The notes beneath the pieces are model-generated. The model saw nothing but the letters and a program-made list of their open reading frames with translations, was not told the DNA's origin and did not search any database. Positions 61,923 through 64,000 of a stretch of DNA of 64,000 nt are shown one piece after another; positions within the stretch are counted from its first letter, which is position 1, and every line of letters starts with the position of its first letter. Both the position numbers and the translations under genes were made by a program. Source of the DNA: Oscheius dolichura (Eukaryota > Nematoda > Chromadorea > Rhabditida > Rhabditidae); the NCBI GenBank assembly GCA_932521035.1, contig OW051496.1, positions 5,890,001 through 5,954,000 of the forward strand. Direction: 5' to 3'.

Positions 61923-63675
61923 CTAACCAAACCGGATGAATTTGGCACCGGCTCGTTTGGCCATCTCATCACGAATCAAATCGTCTGCTTCTTCTAACAC
62001 GGACTCATCCTGAAATATCGGCGATCTTTGAGCATCCCCAAATATGGAGGGGGGAGGATGGCCCCGGCAGTAGTGGTACTCCCTGGCGCTTCCATCAGCC
62101 ATTTAGTTTCGTCACCTGTGCGGCGGGGCGTATCGAGTCTGTCATCCCCTTATAGACCCCCGAGCACTTCCGAGTCACCCCCGGTTGTCATTTTCAGAAG
62201 GGGCCTCTTCCTTTGTTTGACTGGAAAGCGATCTCAGGTGGCCCTTCAAAGAGCTACATAAATCCTTAAGGCCGCCCTCCAAATTGGTCTCGTTTTCACA
62301 GAAATTGGCCTCCTTTTTTAGTCGAGGAGGAAGGAACAGGAAACCTACCCAGGTATTGGCTCCACTTCTTTTTCCGAAGCGAATGAATTTGGCGCCTCCT
62401 GCCCGCCCGAAACGAATGAACTTGGCCTTCGGAGTCCTGACATATCGTGGAGCAACGGCCTCCTCGTCACTGAAAATGGAAATTTGAATATGGAATTGGA
62501 GTTGTTGGCCAGGCCCACGTGTGTATTCACAGAGATCCGAATATTCTATTTTTACGTCATCCGCTTCTTGGGAGTCGCCTAATTTTACACCTTGGCAGGG
62601 GGACGGGTCAGCAAGTGTCCCGAGAGCATTAGCCCGTCATTTCCTTATCAACTTGAAGTTTTGACCCGTCGAGCCTCGGCCGTACTACATCTTCTCGGCG
62701 TACGAGCAAAAAACAACAGACGTAGGAATTGCACAAACTGCAAAAGCTCGACCAGGAGGACAGCTTATAGAATATTAGAGTAAATTTGTCTGTGGAGGGG
62801 GAAGTGGAGTGGATGAGTGGACAAGTTTCTGCTCAAACATCGAATAAAATGACAAAAACAAAAGGACTGTTTGCCACACATTAGGGACTATTAGATTAGG
62901 GATATATGAGGCCGTTGCTTGTGGGGGACGGCGTTCATTCAATTATTGGCGGCGCGATCTCTGCCGCCTCCAAGATTTCCTCATTATATTTCTCGGACCC
63001 GATGCAATTCTCTCCCCCGTCCACATCATTCACCCTATAAAAGGAGCCAGAGAATTTCCATCGTTTCCAATAAGACCCGGGGCCGGCTCTCAGAATTCAT
63101 CACAAGAACTCGATTATTAATCATTTATGGTCATTGTTATGGCTCTCCTACGCTCCGAAGAATTTCAAACTTTCCACCTGCCCTGCTTTTTTGACCCCCC
63201 GCTTGTTATGTGTCGCTCAAAGATGATAAACGTGCTCCTCCATAAACATAAAGAGGGACCGGAGAGGGCTCTGGTTGCCCCCGGGAGGGAGGTGGCAATA
63301 TTAGAGCCACCCGGGAAACTGGCAATATAAAAAGGGAATTACGGGTAGGTTCTTTAATTTCTCGCGGGGGATGGAAACCCAGATTTCCATTTTAAGAGAT
63401 GGCATCATGAAAGTTCAGCCAGGGAGGAAGAGGAGGCTCGTATCATTTCCAGGAAACACCGCCTTAGGGGGGATTATATTAGGAAGAGGGTGGGGTAGGC
63501 GGACGAGGAGTAGAAGGGGGAAAGTATACGGTAGACTACAGGCGGAGGCAGGTGCCTCTCCCCGAGATTGTCGACTACAGTAAGACGGGAGGGAAACAGA
63601 CCTCTGTGCGATGACAGACTGTAGGACGAGGATGGAGGCGAAGAAGAGTACCAGGTGGGTTGAGTGCGCGCTCAT
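61923..63675 (-). CDS. flp-5: FMRFamide-like neuropeptide precursor, FLP-5 type
   Basis: Three exons (63675-63602, 62469-62349, 62009-61923; 74+121+87 nt) give exactly 93 codons plus stop. Signal peptide MSAHSTHLVLFFASILVLQS then VIAQ. Three amidated peptides are encoded, each with Gly as amide donor: TPKAKFIRFG-R, AGGAKFIRFG-KR and, at the very C-terminus, KR-AGAKFIRFG-stop. C. elegans FLP-5 carries the same KFIRF-amide set (APKPKFIRF, AGAKFIRF, GAKFIRF), so the assignment is strong. The acidic spacer DESVLEEADDLIRDEMA separates peptides 2 and 3. The first intron (63601-62470) is 1.13 kb, long for this genome, and may hold regulatory sites. The first peptide is cut at a single Arg. Confidence 0.88.
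62470..63601 (-). other. long first intron of the FLP-5 precursor gene
   Basis: Bounded by AG|GTCTGT and CATTTTCAG|TG, whose phases agree. No other exon is recognisable inside. Short open frames are present on both strands but lack features. Confidence 0.5.
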
Positions 63676-64000
63676 TCTGAATGGCGAACAGGGGGCGGCG
63701 CCCTCAACGTCGACGGACCGCCCACGATGGTCGAGCCTGAGCTATTTGGGATAAAGAGAATAAGGAGAAAAGGAGGAGGAGACGGCCCCGGGATGAGGAG
63801 GTCAAAAGAGACAGCTCCAATTAAATAGAGAGACACGCATAATTGCAGAAGACGGGCAGACGAGTGCCCGAGATGATGCCGTGGCATTATGGCAAAGTCA
63901 ACTGTCCCCTGGCCACTTCCGTGTGGATCCGGACGGTTTCCTTGTTGTGACCGGGATGACATAAGTTATGAATTAGACATTAGGCAAAGTAAGAGAAGAA
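63676..64000. other. intergenic, upstream of flp-5
   Basis: Probably the flp-5 promoter side. The open frame at complement 63672-63962 has no recognisable feature. Confidence 0.4.

Overview
The window reads as nuclear DNA of a nematode. Genes are split by many very short GT-AG introns (about 30-60 nt), and several start codons sit just behind a spliced-leader-like TTTTAG/TTGCAG acceptor. The gene set is worm-typical: a serpentine chemoreceptor, a CAL-1-type calmodulin, GOB-1-type trehalose phosphatase, DGK-1-type diacylglycerol kinase, a FLP-5 neuropeptide precursor, PPK-3/PIKfyve and F-box proteins. I cannot name the species; it is not obviously Caenorhabditis.

Layout. 1-2.7 kb: gene-poor, with an inverted repeat and a broken BTB/Tc3-transposase remnant. 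2.7-5.7 kb: chemoreceptor (+) and a DRAM/FRAG1 membrane protein (-). 6.8-8.8 kb: PUS1 (+) and a 57-residue membrane peptide (-). 9-14 kb: F-box protein and calmodulin. 14.8-19.6 kb: a serine carboxypeptidase with a repeat stalk and an F-box protein, both (-). 21.3-24.4 kb: trehalose-6-phosphatase (+) and an unknown CxxC tail-anchored protein (-). 24.4-28.2 kb: no gene seen. 28.2-33.7 kb: diacylglycerol kinase with two alternative terminal exons. 34.4-40.7 kb: a 1642-residue mucin-like PAN protein and a small secreted Gly/Tyr-rich protein. 41-47 kb: PIKfyve. 47.2-61.3 kb: an AT-rich, densely packed housekeeping block (U2SURP, SDHA, ankyrin-DHHC palmitoyltransferase, RPAP2 and small proteins). 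61.3-63.7 kb: DPM2-like protein and flp-5.

The most striking item lies antisense inside the largest intron of the palmitoyltransferase gene. It is a complete ten-exon gene (complement 55642-57082, 372 residues) for a signal peptide, a saposin-B-like domain and a bacterial AmiD-type N-acetylmuramoyl-L-alanine amidase. All expected zinc-site and catalytic residues are present and every splice phase closes. It looks like a bacterial peptidoglycan hydrolase taken into an animal genome, given introns and fused to a membrane-active saposin module, plausibly for attacking or digesting bacteria.

Reading frames were assembled by hand from splice signals. Exon sums were checked and divide by three for the amidase, mucin, Gly/Tyr protein, flp-5, DPM2-like and three small genes; the other multi-exon genes were recognised by family motifs and their outer limits are less certain.
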